A stretch of 7,034 nt of DNA, from NCBI GenBank assembly GCA_038222915.1, contig JBBRHH010000326.1, positions 1 to 7,034 of the forward strand. Direction: 5' to 3'. This document shows positions 5,767 to 7,034 of this stretch, piece after piece. Positions within the stretch are counted from its first letter, which is position 1. The number at the start of each line of letters is the position of its first letter. Below the pieces are notes generated by a model. The model saw only the letters and a program-made list of their open reading frames with translations, did not search any database and was not told the origin of the DNA. Source of the DNA: JBBRHH01 sp038222915. GTDB taxonomy: Bacteria; Planctomycetota; Phycisphaerae; Tepidisphaerales; Tepidisphaeraceae. Position numbers and translations under genes: made by a program.

Positions 5767-5999
5767 ACCCACGCGCTCGCACCATCCCGCGTCGCTGCAG
5801 GGGGCAATTGTGCCACTTCGGTAGACCCCTTGTTTTTCCGGAGATTCTGCATGCTCCGGGCCTTGGCGTCGTCCGAAAGTGCGGCTTCGACCTTGACCGC
5901 CGATGCGGCCTTTTGCGAATCGCAATTTTTGCGCTGCCGCGCGACATCCGCGCGCGATTCGCGCGCGGCGCGCGTTTCTTTCAAAGGCCCTTCAAACAC
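5748..5999 (-). CDS. Small hypothetical charged protein
   Basis: 83 residues from a GTG at 5999; a TTG at 6068 would give 106. The family is not recognised. It is rich in Ala, Arg, Lys and Asp and probably helical through the middle (RESRADVARQRKNCDSQKAA, then LSDDAKARSMQNLRKNKG). This strand is preferred over the overlapping plus-strand frame because G+C by codon position runs third > first > second here, the normal order for a GC-rich gene; the plus frame has the order disturbed. It overlaps the 3' end of the helix-turn-helix gene by 19 bases, tail to tail. No Shine-Dalgarno is evident. Confidence 0.45.
   Translation of the reverse strand: MFEGPLKETRAARESRADVARQRKNCDSQKAASAVKVEAALSDDAKARSMQNLRKNKGSTEVAQLPPAATRDGASAWVHAFAR
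5948..5968. repeat. CG-alternating perfect palindrome
   Basis: Arms CCGCGCGCGA and TCGCGCGCGG flank a single central T. Another CG-alternating stretch follows at once. It lies inside the small minus-strand gene, coding for an Arg/Ala/Glu/Ser stretch. It could extrude a cruciform or adopt Z-form DNA, or it may simply reflect codon bias. Confidence 0.55.
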
Positions 6000-6097
6000 G
6001 ATAACCCACGCATTGAAGGGACTTACAGAAGACGAAAAGAAACGCGCGCAATCCAATGTACCCGCCAAAACCCCCGATTTCCGCCCCGCGTCTAAAG

Positions 6098-6116
6098 TAG
6101 CGCAAGTGTTGCGCTA
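6098..6116. promoter_or_regulatory. Operator-like palindrome TAGCGCAA-gtg-TTGCGCTA
   Basis: Two perfect 8-base arms flank a 3-base centre, giving a 19-bp site of the size bound by dimeric phage repressors. It overlaps the left copy of the 11-bp inverted repeat and lies about 100 bases upstream of the small minus-strand gene. With a G-U pair the stem extends to about 11 pairs and is followed by TTTAA on the plus strand, so a weak plus-strand terminator is an alternative. Confidence 0.5.
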
Positions 6117-6151
6117 TTTAACGTAACTCCCGCCCCCACCACCGATTGCCC

Positions 6152-6191
6152 GTCCACCCATATCCACCCATGTCCGTCCAAAGTCACCCGC
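6152..6191. repeat. Tandem 10-bp phased repeats
   Basis: GTCCACCCAT and ATCCACCCAT stand in exact tandem. Two decayed units follow at the same 10-base spacing (GTCCGTCCAA and AGTCACCCGC). A period of one helical turn places the units on the same DNA face, as in iterons or recombinase arm sites. No replication or integrase gene is in the window to support either role. Confidence 0.45.
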
Positions 6192-6238
6192 TCGTTTACA
6201 TTGCTGTAGTTTCGCGCCCAACCTTAGATTCTTAGAGC

Positions 6239-6371
6239 CTACTTTAGACCAAGCCTCGGCGCGCACCAGAAGCCTTGCCAATCTTCGGCTTTTTGTAGCC
6301 TCTTCAGCCAGTCAAGCGTCGAATGCCCACGATGAACGCGCGCCGCGGCGGGAGTTTCAGTAGGATCGGGC
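6239..6371 (-). pseudogene. Possible gene remnant downstream of the sensor kinase
   Basis: After the kinase stop, the frame one base ahead of the kinase frame stays open to TAG at 6239-6241. It reads DPTETPAAARVHRGHSTLDW and then LKRLQKAEDWQGFWCAPRLGL. The three tryptophans and charged helix look protein-like, but the codon-position bias is weak and there is no ATG. The frame is open back to 6454 within the kinase gene, with a TTG at 6415. It may be the broken tail of another gene. The rest of the 6000-6371 spacer holds only the repeats listed separately. Confidence 0.2.
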
Positions 6372-7034
6372 TCAGGCCGCGGCTGCAGAAACGGTGAGCG
6401 ATGCCCTTGCCTCAAGGATGGTCCGGTAGAGCGCCTTGATGTCGGTGGGTTTGGTCAGGTGCGCGAAAAAGCCCGCATCAAGACTGTCCTGCACGTCGCT
6501 GTCCGTCCCGAATCCGCTGATCGCGATGCCCGGGGCGTCGCTCCGCGATCTGAATTGTCGCATCAATTCAAGTCCACTCCCATCGGGCAGGCCAATATCG
6601 CTGATCAAGACGTCGATCGAATTCTGAGCAATATAAGCAAGCGCCTCGGCCACGGTTTCGGCTTCTGCAACGTGATATCCCTGGGTTTTCAACAATCGAC
6701 AAAGCACCCTGCGCGAGTCCGCATGGTCTTCAACCAGCAGCAGATGGATCGTCTCTGGCGCGAGCGCTGGCGGCTCTTTGACGGTTCGATTGATCAGTTT
6801 CTGTTTTACGTTGATGGTGTTCAGATTGATGGTAAAGCAGGCGCCTTGCCCTTCAGTGCCTTCGCTTGCGGCCGCAATCGTGCCGCCGTGCAGATCCAAA
6901 ATGGCGCGCGAGATGGCGAGGCCCAGTCCAAGGCCTCCGAATTGACGTGTTAATGTCGGGTCAGCCTGTTCAAACGCGTTGAATATGGTCTTCAGCGATT
7001 CAGCGGGGATGCCGGCCCCCGGGTTGTTGACATC
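6372..7034 (-). CDS. Hybrid sensor histidine kinase, C-terminal part (partial at right edge)
   Basis: The visible part is 220 residues. It opens inside the ATPase domain with NNPGAGIPAE (G1 box, 3-12), then FNAFEQAD (F box, 19-25) and GGLGLGLAI (G2 box, 33-41). After a linker, a receiver domain (about 96-210) shows VEDHAD (acidic pocket, Glu102/Asp103), SDIGLPDGSG (phospho-acceptor Asp146), ISGF (switch Ser173) and LTKP (conserved Lys195). All key receiver residues are present. It would autophosphorylate on a histidine outside the window and pass phosphate to its own receiver. No output domain follows before TGA at 6372, so signalling probably ends in a separate phosphotransfer protein or is self-limiting. 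It is probably a host gene and is co-oriented with the phage operon. Confidence 0.92.
   Translation of the reverse strand, partial: DVNNPGAGIPAESLKTIFNAFEQADPTLTRQFGGLGLGLAISRAILDLHGGTIAAASEGTEGQGACFTINLNTINVKQKLINRTVKEPPALAPETIHLLLVEDHADSRRVLCRLLKTQGYHVAEAETVAEALAYIAQNSIDVLISDIGLPDGSGLELMRQFRSRSDAPGIAISGFGTDSDVQDSLDAGFFAHLTKPTDIKALYRTILEARASLTVSAAAA

Larger units (their letters stand above)
6090..6249. repeat. 11-bp inverted repeat pair bracketing the boundary spacer
   Basis: GTCTAAAGTAG at 6090-6100 and its exact reverse complement CTACTTTAGAC at 6239-6249 bracket about 138 bases. Two more TTAGA motifs lie just inside the right copy (6224 and 6232). An exact 11-base pair this close is unlikely by chance. 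It could mark recombinase core or arm sites, or the ends of a small inserted or invertible segment. Confidence 0.5.
1..6250. mobile_element. Prophage-derived or capsid-encoding element, right end probably near 6100-6250
   Basis: A scaffold-like gene, a major capsid gene and a virion structural gene lie in order on the minus strand, with tight spacing and ribosome binding sites typical of phage head operons. Small regulator genes flank them. The right limit is inferred from the change to an apparently host-type sensor kinase at 6372 and from the repeat-rich spacer at 6090-6249. The left limit is outside the window. No integrase, terminase or portal gene is seen, so intact prophage, remnant and satellite are all possible. 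The boundary coordinate is a guess within about 150 bp. Confidence 0.6.

Noticed and set aside
5763..6095. Plus-strand frame with ATGA overlap to the helix-turn-helix gene
   Set aside because: The product is Arg/Pro/Cys-rich with no domain character, typical of an off-frame translation in GC-rich DNA.
5767..6126. Plus-strand frame continuing in frame after the helix-turn-helix stop (possible TGA read-through, or a gene from the ATG at 5851)
   Set aside because: An ATG with CCGGAG upstream exists, but the first codon position is the poorest in G+C, the wrong order for a GC-rich gene. The minus strand fits better. Read-through has no supporting element.
1..7034. CRISPR array, tRNA, rRNA or insertion sequence
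   Set aside because: No regularly spaced long repeats, cloverleaf signatures, ribosomal RNA stretches or transposase-like frames were seen on either strand.

Overview
The window looks like GC-rich bacterial DNA carrying most of a phage-derived structural gene block next to what appears to be an ordinary host gene. No rRNA, tRNA or other taxonomic marker is present, so the host cannot be named. The base composition and the hybrid histidine kinase at the right end fit a free-living, GC-rich environmental bacterium. That is a weak inference.

Layout, right to left because most genes are on the minus strand. Positions 6372-7034 hold the C-terminal part of a hybrid sensor histidine kinase (end of the ATPase domain plus a receiver domain), probably a host gene. 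Positions about 6000-6371 are a boundary zone with no convincing gene. It holds an 11-bp inverted repeat pair, a 19-bp operator-like palindrome and a run of 10-bp phased repeats. Positions 5524-5999 hold a plus-strand helix-turn-helix gene that meets a small minus-strand gene tail to tail. From 5390 leftwards runs a tightly spaced minus-strand operon: an unknown protein, a sigma-region-4-like small protein, a scaffold-like protein, a 67-residue protein, an HK97-type major capsid protein, and a 217-residue virion structural protein. A structured spacer of about 300 bp (1774-2070) follows, with a lone plus-strand ribbon-helix-helix regulator (1579-1773) that has its own promoter. Beyond it lie two more minus-strand genes: a 263-residue protein with a C/H/C/C zinc-binding pattern, and a gene that runs off the left edge.

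The head genes should act together: the scaffold guides assembly of the capsid protein, and the downstream 217-residue protein probably decorates or extends the particle. The two helix-turn-helix-type proteins and the ribbon-helix-helix protein are candidate regulators. No terminase, portal, prohead protease or integrase is visible, although the right-hand end of the element seems to be inside the window. Three explanations fit: a prophage with its packaging module elsewhere, a degraded prophage, or a satellite or domesticated capsid cluster. The sequence alone does not decide between them.
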